From the NCBI GenBank assembly GCA_013816805.1, contig JACDDS010000001.1, forward strand, positions 271,001 through 335,000: a stretch of 64,000 nucleotides of DNA. The letters are read 5' to 3'. The stretch is from Chitinophagales bacterium. Its GTDB lineage: Bacteria; Bacteroidota; Bacteroidia; Chitinophagales; UBA10324. The position numbers and the translations under genes are program-made. The notes below the pieces were generated by a model that made no database searches, was not told the origin of the DNA, and saw only the letters and a list, made by a program, of their open reading frames with translations. Shown piece after piece: positions 1-9,514 of the stretch (the first letter of the stretch is position 1; each line of letters opens with the position of its first letter).

Positions 1-549
1 CAAAGTAAAGTGAGGGATATTATGAGCGGGAAGCAACGTTTATGGAGCGAAATAGATCCTAATTCTAGCCTAAAAGATATCAGTATTGTGTTTGACAATA
101 ATAGTTCGAGCATTGTGAGATATATTAAAGATTCGATCAACGGTAGTGGTCAACTCCCTTTAAACACATATGCAGCTGCTTCCAATGCTGCTGTTGTGGA
201 TTATGTTGAGAAAAACCCGGCTGCAATAGGAGTAATCGGAGTGAACTGGATAAGTCAAGGTGATGACAGCATTGCAAATAATTTTCTTCGACGCATAAAA
301 CCTGTTGCGATTGGATCCGCCAATCCATCAGATACCAATTTTTATAAACCATTTCAATATTATATAATGCAGCATCAATATCCTTTTTTGAGGGACGTTT
401 ATGTCATAAGCGGTGAACCAAGGATGGGGCTTGGAACAGGGTTTGCAAGTTATCTTGCATCAGATGAGGGCCAACGCATTATTCTTCGTTCAGGGTTAAT
501 GCCGGCAACACAACCTGTGAGAGTAATAGAATTAAGAAAAGGGTTTTAA
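1..549 (+). CDS. PstS-like phosphate-binding family protein, C-terminal part
   Basis: The reading frame is already open at base 1, so the gene starts outside the window and only the last 182 residues are seen. The sequence resembles the second half of PBP-like phosphate-binding (PstS) proteins of Bacteroidota: a region with SNAAVVDYVEKNPAAIGVIG, then YVISGEPRMGLGTGFASYLA, then a closing strand after SGLMPATQPVRV. Such proteins are periplasmic and bind phosphate or a related ligand. In this phylum a PstS-like gene followed by a TPR gene often closes an exbB-exbD-tonB cluster; that the same lies upstream here is inference. The TPR gene starts 23 nt downstream on the same strand, so they are probably co-transcribed. 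The family call is good; the ligand is unknown. Confidence 0.75.
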   Translation, partial: QSKVRDIMSGKQRLWSEIDPNSSLKDISIVFDNNSSSIVRYIKDSINGSGQLPLNTYAAASNAAVVDYVEKNPAAIGVIGVNWISQGDDSIANNFLRRIKPVAIGSANPSDTNFYKPFQYYIMQHQYPFLRDVYVISGEPRMGLGTGFASYLASDEGQRIILRSGLMPATQPVRVIELRKGF

Positions 550-572
550 TTGATTACTAAATTATCAGAGAG

Positions 573-2501
573 ATGAAAACATTTAAAGGGGGGGTCCTGA
601 TATTTCTGCTTGCTGTTTCCGCAGTTAAAGCACAAAGCCTGACAGATGGCATAAAAGCTATTGACTATGAAAATTATGCATCTGCCCGAAATATTTTTAA
701 AAAGCTTATTGCACAGCAGCCATCGGAAGGAAAAAATTACTATTACCTGGGTCAGGCATATGATAATTTAGGAAAGCGAGATTCAGCACGTATGGCATAT
801 GATGCAGGAACAAAGGCTGATCCTAAATCTTTTTACAATTTTATAGGAATGGGAAGAACTTATCTGGATGATAACAATGTTCAAAAGGCAACTGAGTTTT
901 TTGACAAAGCGAAGGGATTGTCTTCTTCCAAGGACCCTCTTTATTATACGCTCGTAGCCGACGCTTACGTCAATAGCGAGCATCCTAATAAGCAGGAGGG
1001 AATTAACCAGCTTAATAAGGCCATTGGCTATAATGATAAGGTTGCTGAAGTGTATTGGCAATTGGGACAGGCATATGAATCCCTGAACAGGGGAGGAGAA
1101 GCAGTATCTGCTTATGAACGAGCAGCCGAATTGAATCCTTCTTATGCCAAGGCCCATACCCGGATAGGTGTGATATGGAGACTTGCAAGAAATTATAACC
1201 AGTCGCTTGCAAGTCTTGAGAAAGCATTGCAGATAGATCCTAACTTTCCCCCGGCATACCGTCAATTAGCCGAATTATACTATAACACTGCTCAGTATGA
1301 TAAGGCAAAAACTGCCTTCGAGAAATATCGTGATCTTGCTGATAAAGATGACAATACTCAATATCAATACGCACAATATCTTTTCCTGAGTAAAGACTAT
1401 AAAGGTGCCATTTCCATACTGGATGAGTTGCGTAAACGCATTAATACTCCTGTTAGCTGGCGCTTATCTGCCTACTCAAATTATGAGTTGCAAAATTATG
1501 ATATAGGTAAAAATCAACTGGATACATTTTTCAGGAAAACAGACACCTCAAAAATTCTTTCTCTGGATTATGAGTATTATGGAAAATTACTTGGTAAAAC
1601 CGGAAATGATTCCCTTGCAATGCTAAACTTGAAAAAGGCAATAAGCATGGACACTTCCAAGTATGCGCTATATAATGAGATCGGAAACATCCTGTTGCAA
1701 AGTAAACAATATCACGAGGCGGCAGTTGCGTACCAAAGCAAAATTTCTGCATCGCCTAAAGATGCCACGCTTCAGGATTTCTTTAACGTAGGAAAATCGT
1801 ACTATCTATCTAAAGAATTTCCACTGTCTGATACGGCTTTTGTAGGCATGACCAAATTAAATAAGGCCTGGCCTATAGGTTATGTGTGGCAGGCCCGGGT
1901 TATGACAAACTTAGATAACCCCGATTCAACTAAAGGACTGGCAGCACCTTTTTACCATATGACTATTGCCAAAACCATGCAATTGCCAGATACAAGTAAG
2001 TACAATAAAGAACTTCAGGAAGCATATAATTATCTTGCTCAGATTAATGCCGTTAAAGAAAATTATGGAGTATCGCTGTATTACTACCAAAATTATCTGA
2101 AGTATAATCCTTCAGATAGTTCTGATGCCGCAAAAAATATTGAAATAATAAAGAAGCAAATAAAAACCGCAACCAGCAGCTCTTCTCTTCCCATTGGTAA
2201 AAATGGTGATAGTACTGCAATTGAGGTTACCGTTAATGGAAGTAGTTTGGATTTTAGCTTTAATCCGGGTGCACCTGGTATTGTGGTTAATAATGAAGGG
2301 TATTTAAAATTATTTTCTTCAGCACCAGAAAGCGGAGCAGTTAGTAAAAGTATTTCAGCCAAAATAGGCGATCATTCTGCAAAGAAGATTGTAGTAACCG
2401 TCGATGCCTCGCAGTTGCAACCGCTCGTTATAGGGGCCTGGGCACTTAACCAATTTAATATTGTCCCTGATTATAAAGCAAAAATACTTATGCTGAGATA
2501 A
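573..2501 (+). CDS. Tetratricopeptide repeat protein with signal peptide
   Basis: A 642-residue exported protein. Residues 1-20 form a signal peptide ending in VKAQ. Most of the rest is a run of TPR helices from about residue 25 to 540, with recognisable repeat cores such as YWQLGQAYESLNRGGEAVSA and AHTRIGVIWRLARNYNQSLA. The last 100 residues are not TPR: a Ser/Thr-rich linker followed by a beta-rich segment of unknown fold. TPR proteins are protein-binding scaffolds, here in the periplasm. It follows the PstS-like gene by 23 nt and converges with the aminotransferase gene, whose stop lies 21 nt away. The specific partner cannot be read from the sequence. Confidence 0.85.
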   Translation: MKTFKGGVLIFLLAVSAVKAQSLTDGIKAIDYENYASARNIFKKLIAQQPSEGKNYYYLGQAYDNLGKRDSARMAYDAGTKADPKSFYNFIGMGRTYLDDNNVQKATEFFDKAKGLSSSKDPLYYTLVADAYVNSEHPNKQEGINQLNKAIGYNDKVAEVYWQLGQAYESLNRGGEAVSAYERAAELNPSYAKAHTRIGVIWRLARNYNQSLASLEKALQIDPNFPPAYRQLAELYYNTAQYDKAKTAFEKYRDLADKDDNTQYQYAQYLFLSKDYKGAISILDELRKRINTPVSWRLSAYSNYELQNYDIGKNQLDTFFRKTDTSKILSLDYEYYGKLLGKTGNDSLAMLNLKKAISMDTSKYALYNEIGNILLQSKQYHEAAVAYQSKISASPKDATLQDFFNVGKSYYLSKEFPLSDTAFVGMTKLNKAWPIGYVWQARVMTNLDNPDSTKGLAAPFYHMTIAKTMQLPDTSKYNKELQEAYNYLAQINAVKENYGVSLYYYQNYLKYNPSDSSDAAKNIEIIKKQIKTATSSSSLPIGKNGDSTAIEVTVNGSSLDFSFNPGAPGIVVNNEGYLKLFSSAPESGAVSKSISAKIGDHSAKKIVVTVDASQLQPLVIGAWALNQFNIVPDYKAKILMLR

Positions 2502-2522
2502 GTTAAAAGCAGAATAACTAGT

Positions 2523-3740
2523 TTAAAAAGAGCCAAAAGTTTTCTTAATAATATCAGCACATTCCATAATCTGCTCTTCATTGATAACAAGAGGGGGGGC
2601 AAAGCGTATCTTATCGCCATGAGTAGGCTTGGCAAGTAATCCATTCTCTTTTAATGCGAGACAAAAATCCCAGGCATCTTTATCCTTTTTTGGCTTCACA
2701 ACAATTGCATTTAGCAAACCTTTTCCGCGTACAGAAATAATGGTATCATTCTCGAAATTATTTAATTCCTCCCGGAATATATTTCCGAGGTAAAAGGCAT
2801 TTTCGGAAAGCTTTTCATCTTTTAAGACCTCCAATGCTGCTATTGCAACCCTGCAAGCCAGAGGATTGCCCCCGTAGGTGGATCCATGCTCGCCAGGCTT
2901 GATGGTGAGCATGATTTCATCATCAGCCAGTACAGCAGAAATGGGAATGGTTCCACCTGATAATGCTTTTCCTAATATTAAAATATCTGGGCGAATGTCC
3001 TCATAGTCGCAGCATAACATCTTACCTGTACGTGCCAGGCCGGTTTGAATTTCATCTGCTATAAACAGCACATTCTTTTCCTTACATAAATTAAATGCAT
3101 TTTGAAGATAGCCCTCATTGGGCACAATCACTCCTGCCTCACCCTGGATTGGCTCTACCAGAAACCCCGCAATGTTGGGATTCTCCAAAGCATTTTGAAG
3201 GGTATCTAAATCATTATACGGAATAATTATATAACCGGGCATATAGGGTCCAAAGCCTTCTGTAGACTGTCTATCTGTAGAAAAGGATATTACACCTGAG
3301 GTTCTGCCATGGAAATTATCAGCACATACAATAATTTTTGCCTCGTTGGAGGCAATGCCCTTGACCTGATATGCCCATTTTCTTGTTAGTTTTAAGGCAG
3401 TTTCCACCGCCTCAACACCAGTATTTATGGGTAAAACCTTATCGTAGCTGAACATGCGTGTAATGTACTGCTCATATTCACCCAATTGATTATTGTAAAA
3501 AGCCCGTGAAGTAAGAGTAAGTATTTGTGCCTGATCTGTTAATGCTTCTATAATTCGCGGGTGGCAGTGACCCTGATTTACTGCAGAATAGGCGGAAAGG
3601 AAATCATAATATCGCCTGCCTTCTGTATCCCAGACAAAAACGCCCTTTCCTTTTGATAACACCACTGGAAGCGGATGGTAATTGTGGGCTCCATATTTTT
3701 CTTCGAGCCCTATGTGATTTAAATGCTGGGTACTGATCAT
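2523..3740 (-). CDS. rocD: Ornithine aminotransferase
   Basis: A class III PLP-dependent aminotransferase of 405 residues, the usual size for RocD. It converts ornithine and 2-oxoglutarate to glutamate semialdehyde and glutamate, linking arginine and proline metabolism. Seen: the N-terminal [34 protein letters not shown] typical of ornithine rather than acetylornithine aminotransferases, and the PLP lysine in ILGKALSGG. The ATG at 3740 is chosen because the frame upstream offers only a TTG at 3791, and the protein would then gain 17 residues absent from the family. An AAGAGA stretch lies a few bases upstream of this ATG. The cytidine deaminase gene ends 55 nt upstream on the same strand, so they are probably one transcript. 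Confidence 0.93.
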   Translation of the reverse strand: MISTQHLNHIGLEEKYGAHNYHPLPVVLSKGKGVFVWDTEGRRYYDFLSAYSAVNQGHCHPRIIEALTDQAQILTLTSRAFYNNQLGEYEQYITRMFSYDKVLPINTGVEAVETALKLTRKWAYQVKGIASNEAKIIVCADNFHGRTSGVISFSTDRQSTEGFGPYMPGYIIIPYNDLDTLQNALENPNIAGFLVEPIQGEAGVIVPNEGYLQNAFNLCKEKNVLFIADEIQTGLARTGKMLCCDYEDIRPDILILGKALSGGTIPISAVLADDEIMLTIKPGEHGSTYGGNPLACRVAIAALEVLKDEKLSENAFYLGNIFREELNNFENDTIISVRGKGLLNAIVVKPKKDKDAWDFCLALKENGLLAKPTHGDKIRFAPPLVINEEQIMECADIIKKTFGSF

Positions 3741-3795
3741 ACAATCTCTTTTAGCTAAGTTAACTAACAAACTGCGCTTCACAGAACCCAATCAG

Positions 3796-4299
3796 TTATG
3801 AATGATTAGTATTTGTTAGATCATTGTTTCCAAAATAGAGGGGAAGCAGATCTTTAACTGAAAAAATCCAGTAGATTTTTCCCGATTCTCCCTGCAAAAT
3901 TATTTCAATATTTCTATTGAAACGCTCTTCATATTCCAAAATGGTTTGCCGGCAAATTCCACAAGGGGCTACCGGTTTATCTATATGACTATTAATCCCA
4001 CATGCTGTAACTGCAAGGGCCACTACTGCATTATTTGAATGTAAAGCAGAAGCAGCAGAAAGAGTGACCCTTTCGGCACAAAGGCCAACGGGATAGGAAG
4101 CATTTTCCTGATTACCTCCACTTACGATAGTTCCATTTTCCAGCAATACTGATGCCCCTACCTTAAAGCCAGAATAAGGTGCATACGCGTTACTAACGGC
4201 ATTCTTTGATTGTACAAGCAACTCCTGAAGAGCATGGGGTAGCTCGGTAATATCGTCTATTTCCCTAAATGAAAAATGAAATTCCTTATCCTGAATCAT
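3796..4299 (-). CDS. cdd: Cytidine deaminase
   Basis: A 167-residue zinc hydrolase that deaminates cytidine and deoxycytidine to uridine in pyrimidine salvage. The catalytic set is complete: C74-A-E76 (zinc ligand and proton shuttle) in GLCAERVTL, and C113/C116 in APCGICRQ. Having Cys rather than His as the first ligand places it with the short homotetrameric deaminases. The N-terminal helix ELLVQSKNAVSNAYAPYSGF is typical of the family. It lies upstream of rocD on the minus strand. The 173 nt between its start and the divergent dehydrogenase gene hold the promoters of both. Confidence 0.95.
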   Translation of the reverse strand: MIQDKEFHFSFREIDDITELPHALQELLVQSKNAVSNAYAPYSGFKVGASVLLENGTIVSGGNQENASYPVGLCAERVTLSAASALHSNNAVVALAVTACGINSHIDKPVAPCGICRQTILEYEERFNRNIEIILQGESGKIYWIFSVKDLLPLYFGNNDLTNTNHS

Positions 4300-4450
4300 G
4301 GTTAACTTAATACTTTTTATCGAATGTTATAAGCTTTTCAGTATCGTATTTTAAGTTAAAAACCATAAAACACTTTTCGTAACGGTTCAAAGTTATAGAT
4401 AAGTAGTACATGTTATATACCGGTATACATTACCGAAGGCAGTTTCCTGC

Positions 4451-4458
4451 TACATTTG
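4451..4458 (+). promoter_or_regulatory. Probable -7 promoter element (TACATTTG)
   Basis: TACATTTG matches the Bacteroidota housekeeping -7 consensus TAnnTTTG and sits 14 nt before the ATG of the dehydrogenase gene, which would give a very short leader. No clear TTTG -33 element is seen at the expected distance, so this is a moderate call. Confidence 0.45.
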
Positions 4459-4472
4459 CACGAAATTTTTGT

Positions 4473-5813
4473 ATGAAAAATATTCTCGTGCTGGGAGCCG
4501 GTCGTTCCTCGACCGTGCTAATTACCTACCTGCTTGACCATTCAATGGAATGGAATGCGAAAATTACGGTAGGAGATCTGTCATTGAAGTTAGCAGCATC
4601 TAAGGTAGGTAATCATCCAAACGGTAATGCCATTTATTTTAATGCTAATGACGAGAAGGGGAGAAAGGACATTATTCAAAACAAGGATATTATCGTATCA
4701 CTGCTTCCCCCTGCTTTGCATTTAGCCGTTGCAAAAGATTGTATTGAGTTCAAAAAACAAATGGTTACAGCATCATATGTTACTCCGGAAATGCAAATGC
4801 TGGATAGTGCAGCAAAGGAGAATGGATTGTTATTTATGTGTGAAATGGGTCTTGATCCGGGCATTGATCATATGAGTGCTATGAAAATGATCCATAAGGT
4901 AAAAGATAATGAAGGAATTATTTCATCTTTTAAATCAGGAACAGGTGGATTGGTAGCGCCGGAATCCGATAATAATCCATGGCATTATAAAATCACATGG
5001 AACCCGCAAAATGTGGTGATGGCAGGAAAAGGTACAGCGCAATATCTTGAAAACGGAAAAAAGAAATTGGTACCCTATCATCGATTATTTACAGAAACAG
5101 GGAAATTTAAAATTAAAAATTATGGAAAATTTGAGTCGTATCCCAACCGTGATTCCCTGGCTTATATTTCTAAATATGAGTTAAATGGAATTAAAACACT
5201 GCTCAGAACTACGTTGCGTAAGCAAGGCTATAGTGCCGCATGGAATGCAGTAGTGCAATTAGGTTTAACGGATGACAGCTATAGTCTTCATGATCTGAAT
5301 ACTATCTCCTATGGAGAATGGCTATCAGGTTATCTTCCCGAAAACACAAAATGGAAAGATGCTCCATTGCAGGAACGGACAGCAAAATTTTTAGGTGTTA
5401 AGCAAGAAGGGAGAATTATAAAAAGGCTGAAATGGCTCGGATTATTCAGCCGTGAGAAAATACCTTTAAGTGAGGCTACTCCGGCCAAGGTGATGGAGGA
5501 TTTAATCATTAAAAAATGGGCAATGCTGGACGATGAGAACGATATGATAGTGATGCGGCATGAATTGAAGTATTATTTACAGAAAAAAGAACATGAGCTG
5601 GTGAGTACAATGATTTTACCAGGTGAGAACTCCCACCGCACAGCGATGGCAAAAACAGTGGGATTGCCTCTTGGCATTATGGTTAAGCTTCTCATACAGC
5701 AGAAGATTGTATTAACCGGTGTTCACATTCCTGTAATGGCGGAAATTTATGAGCCTGTTTTGCAGGAATTGCAGGAATATGGAATAGAGTTTACTGAGAA
5801 GGAAACTTATTAA
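4473..5813 (+). CDS. Saccharopine dehydrogenase family protein
   Basis: A 446-residue NAD(P)-dependent dehydrogenase of the saccharopine dehydrogenase/LYS9-like family. The N-terminus is a Rossmann fold (MKNILVLGAGRSSTVLITYL). The middle contains EMGLDPGIDHMSAMKMIHKV, characteristic of saccharopine dehydrogenases (L-glutamate-forming) and related spermidine and homospermidine enzymes. The start at 4473 begins the Rossmann strand directly and follows a TACATTTG promoter element; the frame is open 63 nt further upstream, but that part does not look coding. It probably acts in lysine catabolism or a related amino-acid reduction; the precise substrate cannot be decided from sequence. It faces the rocD/cdd pair divergently, so an amino-acid degradation context is plausible. 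Confidence 0.85.
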   Translation: MKNILVLGAGRSSTVLITYLLDHSMEWNAKITVGDLSLKLAASKVGNHPNGNAIYFNANDEKGRKDIIQNKDIIVSLLPPALHLAVAKDCIEFKKQMVTASYVTPEMQMLDSAAKENGLLFMCEMGLDPGIDHMSAMKMIHKVKDNEGIISSFKSGTGGLVAPESDNNPWHYKITWNPQNVVMAGKGTAQYLENGKKKLVPYHRLFTETGKFKIKNYGKFESYPNRDSLAYISKYELNGIKTLLRTTLRKQGYSAAWNAVVQLGLTDDSYSLHDLNTISYGEWLSGYLPENTKWKDAPLQERTAKFLGVKQEGRIIKRLKWLGLFSREKIPLSEATPAKVMEDLIIKKWAMLDDENDMIVMRHELKYYLQKKEHELVSTMILPGENSHRTAMAKTVGLPLGIMVKLLIQQKIVLTGVHIPVMAEIYEPVLQELQEYGIEFTEKETY

Positions 5814-5854
5814 ATACCTATTCAACTGCAAATTTAATTTACTTCCAGTTGTAT

Positions 5855-6700
5855 CTATTGAAAACAACTTCTTAAATAATTTATTGAGATATGTTGTGCA
5901 GATGCCGCATTCGCCTGATTGTAATGAGGGTTTGAAGGATTGGCAAAAGCATGATCTTCATTGTATTCTTTAACAGTAAGTTTTTTACCTGCGGCCTGCA
6001 TATTCTTTACAAATTCATCTTTCACTTTTTCATTGATCCACTGATCTTTATCAGCCCAGATAAATAGAACATCACTATTAAGTGTTTTCAACTTATTCAC
6101 GTCATTGTCAGGCATTCCATAAAACATAATACATCCAGCTTCATGCCTGCCAGCAGCAAGAGCGCCCTGGAGGCTCCATCCTCCTCCCATACACCAGCCA
6201 ATAGTTGCAATCTTTGAATCCTTGCCGGCATATAAAATTGCACCATCAATAATTGCCTTTACACGATTTTCATTTAGTCCATTCATTAGTTTTCCAGCTT
6301 CTTCGGCATCCGTTGCAACCTTACCGTCGTAAAGGTCAAGGGCTATTATATTCACATTTTTTAGAGAGTCTGAATATAAATCACTCATGCGCTTCACATA
6401 ATCATTCAGTCCCCACCATTCATGAAAAACAAATAGATAACTATTGCTGGTGTTGCTTATGGCGGAAACAAGATAAGCATTGCCTGTTTTTCCATCGGGC
6501 GTAGAAAAGGTTATCATTCTTCCCCTGGCATTATAATCGAGTGGTATTGGTGATTCATGCGCACTTAAAAATTTCTGATCAGAACCGAACGATGCAAAAC
6601 GCGAAGTAGCAGCAGGCAGGCTGCAACAGGATTTTTGCTGTGCATAACCGCTAACTGATACTAAAAAACTTACCGTAAACGCAATCCAGATTTGATACAT
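5855..6700 (-). CDS. Exported dienelactone hydrolase family protein
   Basis: A 281-residue alpha/beta hydrolase with a signal peptide (cleavage after SGYAQ, about residue 21). The dienelactone-hydrolase triad is visible: nucleophile C170 in GWCMGGG, a carboxylate in FIWADKD (D217 or D219) and H250 in NEDHAFANP. E94 in FHEWWGLN corresponds to the glutamate that activates the cysteine in this family. Members hydrolyse lactones or esters; the natural substrate in Bacteroidota is unknown. The gene converges with the dehydrogenase gene (41 nt apart) and stands alone on its strand, separated by a terminator from the gene upstream. Confidence 0.85.
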   Translation of the reverse strand: MYQIWIAFTVSFLVSVSGYAQQKSCCSLPAATSRFASFGSDQKFLSAHESPIPLDYNARGRMITFSTPDGKTGNAYLVSAISNTSNSYLFVFHEWWGLNDYVKRMSDLYSDSLKNVNIIALDLYDGKVATDAEEAGKLMNGLNENRVKAIIDGAILYAGKDSKIATIGWCMGGGWSLQGALAAGRHEAGCIMFYGMPDNDVNKLKTLNSDVLFIWADKDQWINEKVKDEFVKNMQAAGKKLTVKEYNEDHAFANPSNPHYNQANAASAQHISINYLRSCFQ

Positions 6701-6761
6701 AGGTTAAATGATTTAGTTAATATAGGGATATCATGTAAAAACATTGTTACATGTGGAACGC

Positions 6762-6794
6762 AAAAAAAAGCCAGCCTTAACAGTGGCTGGCTTT
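6762..6794 (-). terminator. Intrinsic terminator of the ScyD/ScyE-like gene
   Basis: A perfect 10-bp stem (AAAGCCAGCC / GGCTGGCTTT) with an 8-nt loop. On the minus strand it is followed by a run of eight T. It lies 20 nt past the stop of the gene at 6814. Confidence 0.85.
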
Positions 6795-6813
6795 AAAATT
6801 ATTAAAATAAATT

Positions 6814-8130
6814 TTAGTTCTTAATAATTCCGGAAGTTTGAATTCCTTCATTTGTAATTAATTTAATAAAATACATTCCAGGTGTTAAACTTCTTTCACC
6901 GGTACCTTTACCATTCCATAAAAAGTTATGGCTTCCTGCTGTATATGATCCTTTGTTTTGTGAAAACACTTCTTCCCCCATTATATTAACAACCGAAAAT
7001 TTAACATCCGAAGTATTAGTGATATTAAATTGAATGGTTGTGACCTCGCTGAAAGGGTTTGGAGAAGCAATAATATTAAAACGAGAGGTAGAATTTACGC
7101 TGGAAACACCGGTAGCGATATCCGCAATGTGCAAAATTTCTCCGGTTATTAAAGAGGTGACATAAAATCCACCTTCACCATCAGTTACCATTCCGGCAGA
7201 GGGACCAAAGCCCTGTACAATAGTGTGGTTACCGCCACTATCAATACGGATAATTTGAGCGGAACCTGGTATCGGGTTAAAACTGGTATCATATAATCCA
7301 AATTGAAGAACGTACACTTTACCAGTAATAGAATCAACCTGCATGTCCACTACTTGGGTCAGGTTGCTCGCATACGTTGAAGTATCTCCATTTTCATTTA
7401 AATTAACTACACTCGCTATGCCGGGTACGAAAGGGAATCCTGTTAAATAACTCAGATAAAAGCCTCCGGCCGGATTCCATTTAATAACGGTTGGAACCGG
7501 ATCAATAAAAGGAGGAAACGGAGTATAATTATTAGGAATAGGGTCAAACACTGCAACAACAGAAATGGAATCATTTTGATCCACTTTCAGAACAGCATTT
7601 GCTGCTGCATCAGAAACAAATATATTCCCGGCAGAATCCCAGGCAACATCAAAAGGATTCGTATCTGTAAATCCATTCTTAATTAAAAATTCACCAATAT
7701 GAATTACACTGCGTGCATCCGCTACTGTTTTTGGTGAGTCAACACCGGGAGTCCATCCTTTAAAATCGAAATATAACAGGGATGCGGCGTTTACATCATT
7801 ACCCCCGCCAGACACTACTAATACCCGGCCGTCCGGTAAAAAATAGCTGCGCCAGGTGCCATCTGTTTCTCCTACTGCAGTATCCTTAAATGAGGGTAAA
7901 CCAGTAATGGCGGTAAAGACTTTCCCGCTTGTTTTTACGAGGGAAACCCTGCTATCATTGTTCCCTGTACCAGGTTCGTTTATCCAAAGGTTACCTTTTA
8001 AATCTCTTGTAATGCCAATAGGGGAATTGAACCCCGAAGCAAGTGTGGTAATTGTTTGAGCCTTTGTATCATTAAATGAAACTGAGGCAATTAGAGCAAA
8101 AACTATAATTGTAAAAAAATTTGTTTTCAT
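6814..8130 (-). CDS. ScyD/ScyE-like beta-propeller protein with T9SS sorting domain
   Basis: A 438-residue secreted protein. Residues 1-24 are a signal peptide ending in TKAQ. Residues about 25-340 match the ScyD/ScyE family beta-propeller (start LASGFNSPIGITRDLKGNLW, with later PFDVAWDSAGNIFVSDAA and TDGEGGFYVTSLITGEIL). The last 80 residues are a type A T9SS C-terminal domain (ASPNPFSEVTTIQF ... GMYFIKLITNEGIQ). Despite the name, which comes from scytonemin loci, family members in Bacteroidota are of unknown function; secretion to the surface or medium by T9SS is the firm prediction. It is monocistronic, with its own terminator and a likely -7 element (TATTTG) near 8173. Confidence 0.85.
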   Translation of the reverse strand: MKTNFFTIIVFALIASVSFNDTKAQTITTLASGFNSPIGITRDLKGNLWINEPGTGNNDSRVSLVKTSGKVFTAITGLPSFKDTAVGETDGTWRSYFLPDGRVLVVSGGGNDVNAASLLYFDFKGWTPGVDSPKTVADARSVIHIGEFLIKNGFTDTNPFDVAWDSAGNIFVSDAAANAVLKVDQNDSISVVAVFDPIPNNYTPFPPFIDPVPTVIKWNPAGGFYLSYLTGFPFVPGIASVVNLNENGDTSTYASNLTQVVDMQVDSITGKVYVLQFGLYDTSFNPIPGSAQIIRIDSGGNHTIVQGFGPSAGMVTDGEGGFYVTSLITGEILHIADIATGVSSVNSTSRFNIIASPNPFSEVTTIQFNITNTSDVKFSVVNIMGEEVFSQNKGSYTAGSHNFLWNGKGTGERSLTPGMYFIKLITNEGIQTSGIIKN

Positions 8131-8380
8131 AGAATTGAGTTTGTTAAAAGAATGATTCCGTATGCAAATATGGGGCTAAAGAAAAATCATCCAATCATTT
8201 ATTGCTATTTTTTTTATCACCTTAACTTTTAATTTTTGGGTAAATAGTCCAATTGTATTCTTTTACCGCAAACTGCCTTTGTGCATTAATAATTACGGAA
8301 TCATTGAACAGTTGCATTGGAAACAAACAAACAGCAATATTTCAAATGACGAACTTTTAGCTATATAAGCCTGGCTTATT

Positions 8381-9481
8381 ATGAAAAGAAAAAAGAAAAT
8401 AATAGTAGCACCATTAAATTGGGGATTAGGCCATGCATCACGCTGTATACCTGTTATTCGCGAATTGCTAAAGCAGGAAGTGAATGTTCTAATAGCCGGA
8501 AATGGCGGTTCATTGCTTTTGTTACAGAAAGAATTCCCATCACTAAGGTGTATTTTATTACCAGGACATACCACCCGGTATCCTGTTACTGGTCATTTAG
8601 TGTGGAACCTAATTTTTCAGCTTCCTCAAATTATTTTGTCTGGGATACGTGAACATCGTGCGATAAAAAGAATAATAAGAGACGAAGATATTGATGCCAT
8701 AATTTCCGATAATCGCTATGGTTTATATTCCGATAAAATTCCGTGCATCTTAATAATTCACCAGGTTTTTTTAATGGCTCCCAAAGGTTTTAAATGGCTT
8801 GGAAAACCTGCAAACCGAATTAACCAATACCTTATTAATAAATTTTACTGCTGCTGGATTCCTGATTATGAGGGAGAAGAAAATCTTTCCGGAGATCTTG
8901 GTCATAGTAGTTTTCTACCAAAGAGTACTAATTATATAGGACCTATAAGCCGTCTGAGTTTTTACCAGACAAAAAAGAAACGGGACGTGCTTATTTTGCT
9001 CTCCGGCCCCGAGCCGCAACGATCCTTTATCGAAAAAATACTTACCCAAAAAATTCTGGAATTGATAAATAATTCATCCGGAATCACCTTTAAATTCCTT
9101 ATGGTAAGGGGGATACCTGAAAGGAATGAAACCATTGAATTGCATCCAAATTTCAGCAAAGTGGATTTTATGAATTCAGGATTATTGAATGAGGCCATTC
9201 TTTCTTCAGAGGTTGTAATAACGCGCCCTGGATACAGCACTGTTATGGATATAGCTGCATTACAGAAAAAAGCAATTTTTATTCCCACGCCGGATCAAGC
9301 AGAACAGGAATATTTATCCGAATATTATTTTCAGAAAAAATTATATTATTCTGAATCTCAGAGTGAGATTGACCTGAAGAGAGCTTTGGAGAATTATAAT
9401 AATTTCTCCGGTTTTAAAAAGGTTAATGATAAACCACTGCTTAAGAATCAAATACAATGGCTACTGGAGCAGCTTGATTAA
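8381..9481 (+). CDS. MurG-like glycosyltransferase (GT-B fold)
   Basis: A 366-residue cytoplasmic glycosyltransferase. It opens with a nucleotide-sugar transferase N-domain (IIVAPLNWGLGHASRCIPVI) and carries the C-terminal donor-binding region VVITRPGYSTVMDIAALQKK ... IPTPDQAEQEYLSEYY, as in MurG and other family 28 enzymes. It is not MurG itself, which lies in the dcw cluster and has a different N-terminus. The role could be in a glycolipid or surface glycan; the acceptor is unknown. No glycan-cluster genes flank it. It converges with murI, with only 33 nt between the stops. Confidence 0.8.
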   Translation: MKRKKKIIVAPLNWGLGHASRCIPVIRELLKQEVNVLIAGNGGSLLLLQKEFPSLRCILLPGHTTRYPVTGHLVWNLIFQLPQIILSGIREHRAIKRIIRDEDIDAIISDNRYGLYSDKIPCILIIHQVFLMAPKGFKWLGKPANRINQYLINKFYCCWIPDYEGEENLSGDLGHSSFLPKSTNYIGPISRLSFYQTKKKRDVLILLSGPEPQRSFIEKILTQKILELINNSSGITFKFLMVRGIPERNETIELHPNFSKVDFMNSGLLNEAILSSEVVITRPGYSTVMDIAALQKKAIFIPTPDQAEQEYLSEYYFQKKLYYSESQSEIDLKRALENYNNFSGFKKVNDKPLLKNQIQWLLEQLD

Positions 9482-9514
9482 TCTATAGATCTGGTTTATG
9501 GCTCTCAGAGATGA

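Noticed and set aside
6814..8130. Scytonemin biosynthesis role for the ScyD/ScyE-like protein
   Set aside because: No other scy genes are nearby, and the protein has a T9SS domain; only the propeller family is shared.
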